Shown piece after piece: positions 43,643-52,303 of a stretch of DNA of 64,000 nucleotides (position 1 is the stretch's first letter; every line of letters starts with the position of its first letter). The notes beneath the pieces were generated by a model. It was not told where the DNA came from and ran no database searches. It saw only the letters and a program-made list of their open reading frames with translations. Source of the stretch: Oceanobacillus sojae. Its GTDB lineage: Bacteria; Bacillota; Bacilli; Bacillales; Amphibacillaceae. The position numbers were made by a program, and so were the translations under genes. Where the stretch lies: NCBI RefSeq assembly GCF_007991515.1, contig NZ_BJYM01000005.1:186001-250000 (forward strand), read 5' to 3'.

Positions 43643-43946
43643 ATGGGGAAGGACATAAAATATTCATGGAGAAGCTACTGCTGTTTCATAACGAGTGTAT
43701 TGCCGGTATTTTTCTCATATCGTACCTGAGTCCGTTGGGTCTTCATTGAGCTCTGAAAATTTACTGTTCATGATTATATGCCCTGATTGGGATGAATATT
43801 ATCGCTATTATTTTTCTCTTCATTACCTGGAGAAATAAAGAAGAAAAAAGACAATTGCTGTTCTCTCACTTATTCTGACGATTTTTAATTTGTTTTCTAC
43901 CGCCGGCTTTATTTGGAATATTTCATTGTTCACCAATCTGTCCTAA
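43643..43946 (+). pseudogene. Remnant of a small four-helix membrane protein
   Basis: Consecutive plus-strand fragments encode hydrophobic helices separated by basic loops: a start at 43643 (YCCFITSVLPVFFSYRT), then a frame containing NIIAIIFLFITWRNKEEKRQ, then one ending LFSTAGFIWNISLFTNLS. At least two stops and one or two frame changes break them. The region 43404-43642 holds nothing else. Confidence 0.55.
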
Positions 43947-44019
43947 ATTAATTTTCTTCAAAAGAAATTGCTTTTCCAAAAAAGATTTTATTCTTCTTTC
44001 CTGAAAAAGCAATTATATA

Positions 44020-44877
44020 CTAATGTTCTTTACGGTTCACATATCGTCCATAATCCGGCACAGCAGTCTGATCAAAAGTATCCACTAATTTCGCCAGTCC
44101 TGCAGACAGTTCTTCCTCATGCACCGGTTCTCCATGGCCGGTTACTGCAATTGCAGGTTTTAAAGCTTCCAGTGTTTGAACAGATTTCTTTGCTGCTTCC
44201 CAATCTGTTGTAAAATATCTTGGTGGTCCATGTACTTCTCTATCCTGTATCATCACTTTATATAAGGAATCCTGTTTTACCGTAACAAATGCATCTCCAG
44301 CAATCAGGAAACGATCTGCATCTCTGTATAAGGAAATATGGCCTGGAGAATGGCCTGGTGTATGTATCCATCTCCAATCAGGCATCCCCGGTATACTTCC
44401 GTCAGACGGAATCTCCAATATGCTGCTTCCCAAGTTAATTGGATCGTTAGGAAATATGGCAGAAGCCTTTGCAATTAATCCTCCTTCTACGCCTGAGTCA
44501 GGTTCTGGATAGCTCTCTTTTCCTGTCAGGAAAGGAAGCTCTAATCTATGAGCATAAACAGGTATCTTCCAATACTTTACTAAATCAACAACTGCTCCCA
44601 CGTGGTCAAAATGACCATGTGTTAAAATAATTGCTTTTGGAAAATTGCCTTTACCAAAACGCTCCTCAGTTACAGCTATAATTTCATCTGCTGATCCAGG
44701 CATTCCAGAATCTACCAATACAAAATCCTGTGTGTCCGGATTTCCTACAAAGCAGATATTAACAATCTGAACCGTGTAACAATATATATTTGGCAATATT
44801 TCTAATCCTGCGCCACTATTCACTGAGGTTGCCGGGATATATTTGTAATCATCTCCGTAAGAAATATCTTTGTCCAT
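44020..44877 (-). CDS. Metallo-beta-lactamase-fold hydrolase
   Basis: About 285 residues with the MBL motif HGHFDH (about 86-91), the histidine of TPGHSPGH, the aspartate of IAGDAF and a late histidine in VTGHGEP: the set of metal ligands for two zinc ions. Glyoxalase II-like. The ATG at 44877 follows AGGAGGAG; an earlier in-frame ATG at 44907 lacks a site. Substrate unknown; resembles the YflN/quorum-lactonase-like broad family. Confidence 0.88.
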   Translation of the reverse strand: MDKDISYGDDYKYIPATSVNSGAGLEILPNIYCYTVQIVNICFVGNPDTQDFVLVDSGMPGSADEIIAVTEERFGKGNFPKAIILTHGHFDHVGAVVDLVKYWKIPVYAHRLELPFLTGKESYPEPDSGVEGGLIAKASAIFPNDPINLGSSILEIPSDGSIPGMPDWRWIHTPGHSPGHISLYRDADRFLIAGDAFVTVKQDSLYKVMIQDREVHGPPRYFTTDWEAAKKSVQTLEALKPAIAVTGHGEPVHEEELSAGLAKLVDTFDQTAVPDYGRYVNRKEH

Positions 44878-45125
44878 TTTCTTATCTCCTCCTATATTAG
44901 GAAACATTTATTATATAGATACTTTTCCATTCTGTTATAATTTTTATTCTTTAGGATGGAATGCTTCTAAAAATGTCCGGTTAAAAAGAAAGCTGTACGA
45001 TACTGCAGATTAAAACTTTTTTGAATCCTCACATACTTTTTTCCATTATTTAACTAATAATTAGCTGATTTTGAAAATAGAATTTATAATAAAATATGTT
45101 ATAGTAAAACAGAGAAAGGGGTTTT

Positions 45126-45509
45126 ATGATGTCTAAAAGATTTCTGATAATTATTGTAACTTTACTGATTGCTATTGCAGCTATTTTATTTGCAGCCCGA
45201 TCCCAGACCGCCCCCAATACTATTTCATATGCTGACCCTGCAGGCTTATTAATTGCGATAGGAATGGTCGTTGTGCTATTTCTTCCGCCATTACTTTTAT
45301 CATTCTTTCATAATTCTATTGTTAGAACGATTTCTGCCGTCTACCAGATATTCATTGCGATTGCTTTTATAGGGCTCATCCCAGCAGCCATTTTTGCATC
45401 AGCTGGAATCGCTGTTACGATTGCAGCAATTGCGGGAACACTTACAAGTATTGCAAGTATTTTTGTAACTTTATTTGCAGGAAAAAGTAAAAATACATAT
45501 AGTTTCTAA
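45126..45509 (+). CDS. Small hydrophobic membrane protein of unknown function
   Basis: A 127-residue protein with four hydrophobic segments: about 5-23, 37-60, 69-90 and 95-120. No motif I recognise; alanine/isoleucine-rich helices without charge. The ribosome site AAAGGGG precedes two adjacent ATG codons (45126 and 45129); the second may be the true start. Monocistronic with its own terminator. Confidence 0.65.
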   Translation: MMSKRFLIIIVTLLIAIAAILFAARSQTAPNTISYADPAGLLIAIGMVVVLFLPPLLLSFFHNSIVRTISAVYQIFIAIAFIGLIPAAIFASAGIAVTIAAIAGTLTSIASIFVTLFAGKSKNTYSF

Positions 45510-45543
45510 AAAATGGATTAGATTTTGTCTTATCCATTTTTTT
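45508..45543 (+). terminator. Terminator of small membrane protein gene
   Basis: AAAAAATGGATTA pairs with TATCCATTTTTTT; the hairpin begins at the stop codon. Confidence 0.75.
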
Positions 45544-45650
45544 CATAATGAAATGGATACAAAAGATATACGTTCCTTTGTTAAGCACAAGCTGTCATAA
45601 TATATATAGAACTATTCACAACTTTTTCGTCTCATAAAAAAGGAGGAATC

Positions 45651-46718
45651 ATGATGTGGAATCAAAATATATTAACCGAAAAAATTGGCATTCGCTATCC
45701 GATTATCCAGGCAGGTATGGCCGGAGGTATAACAACACCAGAGCTCGTTGCTGCAGTGTCTAATGCGGGCGGACTTGGTACACTTGGCGCAGGCTATTTG
45801 AAGCCGGAACAGACACGGGAAAGTATCCAAAAGATAAAACAGCTGACTGATAATCCCTTTGCAGTCAATTTATTTACGCCGGAAACGCCAGAAGTAAACG
45901 ATACTGAAATAGCACAGGCTAATGAATGGCTCCTTCCATTTCGCGAAGAATTACATATCTCTGAAGCTCCTGAAGTAAAAGAAGTGCAGACTGCTATTTT
46001 CGAACAGCAAATCCAAATTATTATTGAAGAGCGGGTCCCTGTATGCAGCTTTACATTCGGGATTCCTTCCAAAGCTGTTCTTCAGCAGCTGAAAGAAAAT
46101 CATATTATAGTAATGGGAACAGCAACAACTGTTACAGAAGCAAAAGCTAATGAATACAGTGGAATGGATATGGTTGTTATGCAAGGAAGCGAAGCCGGCG
46201 GACACCGTGGAACATTTTTAAGTTCTTTTGAAGATGCAATGATTGGGACAATGGCACTTATTCCGCAAGCCGCAGATCAGGTAAATATTCCACTGATTGC
46301 AGCAGGCGGAATCTCTGACGGAAGAGGTGTACTGGCATCCTTCATCCTAGGAGCCCAAGGAGCTCAAATGGGAACTGCATTTCTTTCCTGCTTCGAAAGT
46401 GGCGCAAATACGCAGCATAAGCAGGCTGTCCTGAACATTGAAGAGGATCAACTGGCCATAACCTCGGCCTTTAGCGGTAAACCTGCGCGGGGTATTCGGA
46501 ATGATTTCATCAAAAAGATGAAAAAACATGAAAAGCATTTACCGCCATATCCAATTCAAAACACCTTAACCAAGCAGATTCGAAGTGAAGCTGGAAAGCA
46601 AAACCGTACGGAATGGATGTCATTGTGGTGTGGTCAAAACCCGCGATCTTGCAAATCACAGTCAGTGAACGAACTAATTACTTCCATTGTTTCACAAATT
46701 GAAAATATGCAAAAGTAA
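45651..46718 (+). CDS. Nitronate monooxygenase (2-nitropropane dioxygenase-like)
   Basis: A 355-residue FMN-dependent TIM barrel. The start motif YPIIQAGMAGG, the phosphate-binding GSEAGGHRG and the GGISDGRG loop mark the nitronate monooxygenase family. It detoxifies nitronates such as propionate 3-nitronate. AAGGAGG precedes two ATG codons (45651, 45654). Monocistronic, ending before a terminator shared with the MFS gene. Confidence 0.88.
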   Translation: MMWNQNILTEKIGIRYPIIQAGMAGGITTPELVAAVSNAGGLGTLGAGYLKPEQTRESIQKIKQLTDNPFAVNLFTPETPEVNDTEIAQANEWLLPFREELHISEAPEVKEVQTAIFEQQIQIIIEERVPVCSFTFGIPSKAVLQQLKENHIIVMGTATTVTEAKANEYSGMDMVVMQGSEAGGHRGTFLSSFEDAMIGTMALIPQAADQVNIPLIAAGGISDGRGVLASFILGAQGAQMGTAFLSCFESGANTQHKQAVLNIEEDQLAITSAFSGKPARGIRNDFIKKMKKHEKHLPPYPIQNTLTKQIRSEAGKQNRTEWMSLWCGQNPRSCKSQSVNELITSIVSQIENMQK

Positions 46719-46740
46719 AAGAAAAAATGCTTCTTAACGA

Positions 46741-46786
46741 AAAAAGCAGGATGCCGTTCATTTTTTGAACAGTATCCCGCTTTTTT
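46741..46786. terminator. Terminator between convergent genes
   Basis: AAAAAGCAGGAT with internal GTTCA pairs with TGAAC and ATCCCGCTTTTT, ends in a T-run on the plus strand. Confidence 0.75.
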
Positions 46787-46789
46787 ATT

Positions 46790-48286
46790 TTATGCCTTTT
46801 CTGGTGTGAGATTTTCTTGTTGTAACTCTGTTTTTTCCGCTTGAGTTGTTCTGCCCCGTTTAATAAAGAATGCAAGAATCAACCCGATAACGGCGAATAC
46901 TGTGGATACCATAAAGGCATCATTGATTCCTGTAACCTGTGCAAGATGCGCAGCATGCACCATGTCTTGCTGATTTGCAGGATCAAAATGATTTTCCGCA
47001 ATAATACCTTCGATACTATTTTTTGCCTGATTAGTCATTACAGTAACCAGAAATGCAGTACCTATTGCACCCGCAACCGAACGGACAGTGTTCACCATTG
47101 CTGTACCATGCGGATGAAGTCTTTGTGGAAGCTGATTCAATCCGGCTGTCATAATAGGCATCATAATCATAGACATTCCAAACATACGAATTGTATAAAT
47201 AGAAATGAGGTATGCATAACTTGTTGTGTCTGTCAGCTGCGTAAATAAATAGGTTGTAATAACTGTTATTGTTAACCCTGTAATCGCAAGCGGACGTGCA
47301 CCAATTCTATCAAATACTCTACCGGTAATCGGCGACATAATCCCCATGACAATCGCTCCCGGCATCAGCATCAGACCTGAATTCATTGGACTGACACCTA
47401 ACACATTTTGTAAATATAACGGAATTAACAGCATTGGAGCAAACATAGCTACTGTAATTGCGATATTAATTACCGTTGTCAGTGAAAAAATACCATCCTT
47501 GAAAACCCGAAAATCAAGCATTGGGACCTCTGCTTTAAGCTCGCGTATTACAAACAGAGTTAAACTTACAAATCCGACTACTAATCCTGTAATTACCGTT
47601 GCATCTGTCCATCCATTTGTTCCGGCAGTACTAAATCCATACAAAATGCCGCCAAATCCGAGCGTTGATAGAATAATTGCTATCACATCAATTTTCGGGA
47701 AGGTCTGTTTTGTAACGTTCTTCAAGAAAATTGCTCCAAGAATAATCGTTAAAACAGCAATTGGGAAAATAATGTAAAATAATAATCTCCAAGAGTAATG
47801 CTCTACGACAAACCCTGATAATGTTGGACCGACAGCAGGTGCGAAGATAATAGCAATACCGATAACTCCCATTGCTCCTCCGCGTTTTTCAACTGGGAAT
47901 AACGCTAATACAACAGTTGTTAACAGCGGCATTATAATTCCCGCTCCAACTGCTTGAATTACCCGTCCAGCCATTAATATAGTAAAATCTGGTGCAATAC
48001 CACAAATTAATGTACCAGCAGCAAATAGACTTATCGCCGTTAAAAACAGCTGCCTTGTTGAAAATTTCTCCATTAAAAATGCAGTAACCGGAATAAGTAC
48101 ACCATTAACCAGCATAAATCCGGTAGTAATCCATTGTGCTGTACTCTCTACAATATCTAAATCCTCCATTATCGAAGGCAAAGCCACATTCATCAATGTC
48201 TGATTCAAGAGCGATACAAATGCTCCCAGAATGATAACAGCCAGAATGGGCCCCTTTTTTATATTATTCATTGTTGATTCAGCCAT
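46790..48286 (-). CDS. DHA2-family MFS drug exporter (EmrB/LmrB-like)
   Basis: About 498 residues with 14 helices. Loop GRVIQAVGAGIIMPLL and motif C-like GPTLSGFVVEHYSWRLLF mark the DHA2/EmrB group, which exports drugs, bile acids or lincosamides. The ATG at 48286 follows AAAGG; the first in-frame ATG at 48298 overlaps the AGGAG. The TetR gene upstream on the same strand probably represses it. Confidence 0.88.
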   Translation of the reverse strand: MAESTMNNIKKGPILAVIILGAFVSLLNQTLMNVALPSIMEDLDIVESTAQWITTGFMLVNGVLIPVTAFLMEKFSTRQLFLTAISLFAAGTLICGIAPDFTILMAGRVIQAVGAGIIMPLLTTVVLALFPVEKRGGAMGVIGIAIIFAPAVGPTLSGFVVEHYSWRLLFYIIFPIAVLTIILGAIFLKNVTKQTFPKIDVIAIILSTLGFGGILYGFSTAGTNGWTDATVITGLVVGFVSLTLFVIRELKAEVPMLDFRVFKDGIFSLTTVINIAITVAMFAPMLLIPLYLQNVLGVSPMNSGLMLMPGAIVMGIMSPITGRVFDRIGARPLAITGLTITVITTYLFTQLTDTTSYAYLISIYTIRMFGMSMIMMPIMTAGLNQLPQRLHPHGTAMVNTVRSVAGAIGTAFLVTVMTNQAKNSIEGIIAENHFDPANQQDMVHAAHLAQVTGINDAFMVSTVFAVIGLILAFFIKRGRTTQAEKTELQQENLTPEKA

Positions 48287-48453
48287 AATTCCTTTCATCT
48301 CCTATTTCTTCTATATACTTATTTCTATAGTAATTTTATCGTTGATTCTGATTTCAACTTTTATTTAGATTTATGTTAATCACTCAAGAAAAAAAGAATG
48401 TTAAAAATCACATTCCAATCTGCCAGTCATACCTATCTCGCTTCTAAGAGCTT

Positions 48454-49344
48454 TTACGTTGCCTGTAGAGTATTTAAAAATATCTCTACCCGATGGACCA
48501 GTGGTTGACACTCCTCTTCCTGAGCTAAAAACAATAGCAAGGATTTAATCAAAAACATTTTAGGTTTCTTCTCATAAATCTCTTTTTGCAATGATTGCAT
48601 CGCTGAAATATACTCTTCTTTCTCCTCGTCATGCAGTGCTAACTTTTTCACTTTTTTCTCTAGTTCTTCCAGAAGCTGATTTATTTGTTCTTCTGGAGAC
48701 TTCGAATCCAAATCTGCTTTATAAGCCTCGTACTCTTCCATTTTCCAAGGTGTCAAAACTGGCTCTGCGTCTGATGTATGATGAATCATCGTATCCAATC
48801 GTTCTATGACAAAACGGGCTACATCTTCAAAATCAAGCTCCTTATGATCCCGGAAAATCAGTGATATATATTCCTTCAATGTTCCCTGAAGCATTAGCGT
48901 AAGATCCCAGATATACGGCTTCACTTTACTTCCATAAGCCTCAATAAAGCAATCCTTATACCAATTCATCATGCTGATTCTGATTCTTTTCATGAGCAAA
49001 GAAATTTTCGGATTATCATGAGGCGGTAATGCCGTGAGCAGCATGCTCATATAATCTTTATTTTCACGAATACCGTCAAATTGTACCACAAGCTTTTGAA
49101 TCAATTTTTCTTTCGGCGGCAGAGTTGAATCCAGACTAATATTTTCAGCCTGCCTCAGCATTTTTCTTTGATTATGGCGGATAACTTGAATCAAGAGCTC
49201 TTCCTTGGAATCAAAAAAATTATATAATGTTCCTTTGGAAATTCTGCATTCATTAGCGATTTCCTGAACCGAAGTGGCGGAATACCCTTTTTTAGAAAAA
49301 AGGTGAATTGCTGCTTGCATAATTTCTTCTTTTTTATCCATCAT
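48454..49344 (-). CDS. Long TetR-family regulator of MFS exporter
   Basis: A 296-residue TetR protein: HTH at about 8-52 (TSVQEIANECRISKGTLYNFF), then an unusually long C-terminal region. Residues about 200-296 add a charged, coiled-coil-like extension (EEQINQLLEELEKKVKKLAL), beyond the usual 190-220 residues. Upstream of the DHA2 exporter on the same strand. AGAGGGG precedes two adjacent ATG codons. Confidence 0.85.
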   Translation of the reverse strand: MMDKKEEIMQAAIHLFSKKGYSATSVQEIANECRISKGTLYNFFDSKEELLIQVIRHNQRKMLRQAENISLDSTLPPKEKLIQKLVVQFDGIRENKDYMSMLLTALPPHDNPKISLLMKRIRISMMNWYKDCFIEAYGSKVKPYIWDLTLMLQGTLKEYISLIFRDHKELDFEDVARFVIERLDTMIHHTSDAEPVLTPWKMEEYEAYKADLDSKSPEEQINQLLEELEKKVKKLALHDEEKEEYISAMQSLQKEIYEKKPKMFLIKSLLLFLAQEEECQPLVHRVEIFLNTLQAT

Positions 49345-49481
49345 TTGTCCCCTCTTTAAAACCCATCCTCTTCAGGTTTCCACTTTCTGATTTTCGAGAA
49401 GCAGCTGAATGAGTTTACCAGTAATGCTTTTCCCTTCCATATGACCGCTAAGTCAAACGAGAACTATTAAGTCACTGCCAT
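49345..49481. other. Leader between tetR and its promoter
   Basis: Contains the 5' untranslated region of the TetR gene; nothing else recognisable. Confidence 0.35.
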
Positions 49482-49525
49482 ATTATAATTGACTACTCGG
49501 TTCTTTGTCAACCACTCAGTTCTTT
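49482..49525 (-). promoter_or_regulatory. TetR/MFS promoter with direct-repeat operator
   Basis: Minus strand: TTGACA (49506-49511), 18-base spacer, TATAAT (49482-49487), a near-consensus promoter. ACTCGGTTCTTT (49495-49506) and ACTCAGTTCTTT (49514-49525) are direct repeats 19 bases apart across the -35, and TTGAC/GTCAA (49489-49511) forms an inverted pair. Probably the binding site for the long TetR protein. Confidence 0.6.
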
Positions 49526-49695
49526 AAATTAATAAATTCTTAATCGTATACACTAAAATAATTATATTAAGGCAGGTAAACATATAATATAAAGAATGGT
49601 TTAGTTTCATTACGTTTTCACAGAGTACTTGATTAGGTGATGATTTCAATAAAAATGGAAGGAATACCGTTTGCTAGTATTCCTCCCGTAAAATG

Positions 49696-50586
49696 TTAAA
49701 ATGTCCACAGCTGACTGCTATCACGCAGCAGCTTCATAAAAATCTCCAATGTGTTCGTTTTGAACGGTGATTTCGTAATGATAGAAAACTCTCGTATAAA
49801 AGGAAGTCCTTTAATAGGAATAATCTTCAAATCGCCATATTTTACTTCCTTTTGAACAGCCCACTTTGAAAGCAAGGTAATACCTAGTCCAGCCGCAACG
49901 GATTCTTTAATAGATTGGGTGCTGCTAAAATGCATCAATCGAAAAGGTGCTATATCAAACTTTTGAAAGAATTTTTCTGTTGCTTCTCTCGTACCTGAAC
50001 CGCGTTCGCGTACAACCCATGTTTCTTTTACTAAATCACTTAGCTCTATTTCTTCTTTATCCAGCAGCTTGTTTTCGGAAGAAGCAACGATGACCATTTC
50101 ATCTTCCGCAAATTCCTCAGAAATAATTTCTTTCCTGTTAAAATGTCCTTCTACTATCCCTATATCCAACTGATGCGTGGCAACTAGATCTGCAATTTTA
50201 GCTGTATTTCCAATCGTTACAGCTGGTTCAATATTCGGATATCTTCCCAGCATGTCCGCAATTATTCTTGGAAGAACATATTCTCCAAAAGTGTAGCTTG
50301 CTCCAATTGCCAGCGGTCCATTAGCTCTGTTCACCAAGTCATCTACTAAGTTTTGCATCGTTGTATATAAGCCTAATATTTCCTTTGCATAATGATAAAC
50401 AATCTCTCCTGCTTTATTTAAACGGACGTATTTATTACTGCGTTCCAATAAGCGCATACCTACACTATCCTCCAGTGCACGAATATATTGGCTGACTGCC
50501 GGCTGAGTCATATAATGCTCCTCTGCAGCTTTAGAAAAACTCTGCTTTTCTGCAACTGTGATAAATATTCGCAAATGATTGTCCAT
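49696..50586 (-). CDS. LysR-family regulator (CysL/YwfK-like)
   Basis: A 296-residue LysR protein: N-terminal HTH (about 1-60, FSKAAEEHYMTQPAVSQYIRALE) and a periplasmic-binding-like effector domain (about 90-290). The DNA-binding part resembles the CysL/YwfK subgroup. GTAGGTG precedes the ATG. It diverges from the YeiH-like gene at 50705, the usual LysR-target layout. Confidence 0.87.
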   Translation of the reverse strand: MDNHLRIFITVAEKQSFSKAAEEHYMTQPAVSQYIRALEDSVGMRLLERSNKYVRLNKAGEIVYHYAKEILGLYTTMQNLVDDLVNRANGPLAIGASYTFGEYVLPRIIADMLGRYPNIEPAVTIGNTAKIADLVATHQLDIGIVEGHFNRKEIISEEFAEDEMVIVASSENKLLDKEEIELSDLVKETWVVRERGSGTREATEKFFQKFDIAPFRLMHFSSTQSIKESVAAGLGITLLSKWAVQKEVKYGDLKIIPIKGLPFIREFSIITKSPFKTNTLEIFMKLLRDSSQLWTF

Positions 50587-50704
50587 TCGTTCACCTACTT
50601 TTATCTGTTTTTTCTATTATAACAATTTACTTATCTTATTTATTATAATAAATTATTTTTCTTATACATTAATGTTAGCTATGCTATGAAAAGGAGGTGC
50701 TTTT

Positions 50705-51733
50705 ATGACTGCACAAGCATCACAACGAAAAAAACGATTCAAATTAAATTCTTCAGGAAAATGGGTTGGCGGCATTGGATTTACTTTTTTTATTGCCATG
50801 CTTGGATTCCTGTTAGCAAAAATTCCCGGCTTTGACCAGGTTGGGCAGCTCGCCTGTGCTATTATCATTGCTGTTATTTACAGACAATTTTTCGGTTACC
50901 CGGAAGCATTGCGCTCTGGGATTACTTTTTCTTCAAAAAAACTGCTGCGCTTAGCTATCATTTTGTATGGATTGAAGCTAAATATTAATACCGTATTTCA
51001 TGATGGGCTGGGACTTCTTGCACGTGATGCTTTTGTTATCCTATTTGCAATAGGCGTGATGATCTGGCTTGGTAAAATATTCAAAGCAGATAAAAATATT
51101 ACTCTGTTACTTGGAGTTGGTACAGGGGTCTGCGGAGCTGCTGCAATTGCAGCTGTTGCCCCAATTATAAAAACAAAGGATGAAGATACCGCAATCAGTG
51201 TCGGGATTATCGCAATGATGGGAACTGTTTTTGCAATCGGGTATTCTTTAATACAGCCATTAGTGCCTTTGACACCATCGGATTACGGAATTTGGTCGGG
51301 AATAAGCCTGCATGAGCTTGCCCATGTAGCTATCGCTGCTGAACCTGCCGGAGAAGATGCATTAGCTGTTGCACTGCTCGCAAAATTAGGACGCGTATTT
51401 TTACTTGTGCCACTCTGTTTTATTCTAATTTATATTATGAGAAGCAAAAATAAAGGAGATCAGACACAAAGCAGAGTTGATTTTCCATGGTTCCTGATTG
51501 GTTTTATTCTGATGAGCCTTATTGGAAGTTATGTGGTTGGAAATATAATTCCTGTCTCCGATAGTGTAATGGAAGGTATTTCTGTCGCAACAACTTGGAT
51601 ACTGACAGCAGCTATGGTCGGATTGGGCTTGAATGTCAGCCTAAAAGACTTGCGGTCTAAGGCTTTGAAACCGCTGCTGGCAATTACTATTACATCTATT
51701 CTCCTTTCTGTTGCTGCTTATTTTATTATTTAA
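50705..51733 (+). CDS. YeiH/UPF0324-family putative sulfate/sulfonate exporter
   Basis: A 342-residue membrane protein with about nine to ten helices: GVGTGVCGAAAIAAVAP (about 137-153) and HELAHVAIAAEP are UPF0324 signatures. These proteins are often called putative sulfate exporters and are typically linked to LysR genes, as here. AAGGAGGTG precedes the ATG. Transport is not proven. Confidence 0.85.
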   Translation: MTAQASQRKKRFKLNSSGKWVGGIGFTFFIAMLGFLLAKIPGFDQVGQLACAIIIAVIYRQFFGYPEALRSGITFSSKKLLRLAIILYGLKLNINTVFHDGLGLLARDAFVILFAIGVMIWLGKIFKADKNITLLLGVGTGVCGAAAIAAVAPIIKTKDEDTAISVGIIAMMGTVFAIGYSLIQPLVPLTPSDYGIWSGISLHELAHVAIAAEPAGEDALAVALLAKLGRVFLLVPLCFILIYIMRSKNKGDQTQSRVDFPWFLIGFILMSLIGSYVVGNIIPVSDSVMEGISVATTWILTAAMVGLGLNVSLKDLRSKALKPLLAITITSILLSVAAYFII

Positions 51734-51838
51734 ATGCTTTATAAAAACGGCTCTATGAAACATTCTTTCTTAATCCATAGATTGTGGTTATCTATGTTAT
51801 TATAAATGGACAAATCAAAACCATTGGAGGTAATTGAC

Positions 51839-52240
51839 ATGTCCACGGAAGTTATACTAATTGCTGTTATTATTTTGGGAGGTATCTACCTGTTATCATT
51901 ACGAATCAGAAATAAACACGTTGATGGACAGGAAAAAGAGCTGAAAACTCCAGAAGAAATTCTCCCTGAAGTTCAGCAAAGACTTGAATCGGGTGAGGAT
52001 AAAATTAAATTGATTAAATTTGTACGTGTAGAAACCGGACTTGGGTTAAAGGAAGCGAAGGATCTGGTTGAGGGGAACTTTAAAATGAATACAGCTGATT
52101 CGGACACTGAACTTCAGCAAAAAGTAAAAGAAATGCTTCAATCTGGATCCGGGCCAATTAAAGCAACAAAATATGTCCGTGAGCAGACTGGATGGGGATT
52201 AAAGGAAGCAAAGGATTTTGTTGATAATGCTAACAGATAG
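51839..52240 (+). CDS. Membrane-anchored protein with tandem L7/L12 C-terminal-like motifs
   Basis: A 133-residue protein: an N-terminal membrane helix (about 4-20), a basic loop, then two copies of a segment very like the GTPase-recruiting part of ribosomal protein L7/L12. Copy 1 is KLIKFVRVETGLGLKEAKDL (about 59-78) and copy 2 KATKYVREQTGWGLKEAKDF (about 108-127). The ATG at 51839 has TTGGAGG eight bases before it. A paralogue is at 63320-63745. The L7/L12 segment binds translational GTPases, so these could bind EF-Tu-like proteins at the membrane, or the fold may be reused. Confidence 0.8.
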   Translation: MSTEVILIAVIILGGIYLLSLRIRNKHVDGQEKELKTPEEILPEVQQRLESGEDKIKLIKFVRVETGLGLKEAKDLVEGNFKMNTADSDTELQQKVKEMLQSGSGPIKATKYVREQTGWGLKEAKDFVDNANR

Positions 52241-52262
52241 TTAATAATCTGGAAAATAGTAA

Positions 52263-52294
52263 GCAGGACAGCCTTTTCGAAAAGACTGTCCTGC
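52263..52294. terminator. Terminator between L7/L12-like and RND genes
   Basis: GCAGGACAG (52263-52271) pairs with CTGTCCTGC (52286-52294); inner TTTTCGAAAA adds to the stem. Convergent genes flank it. Confidence 0.8.
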
Positions 52295-52303
52295 ATATTT
52301 TTA

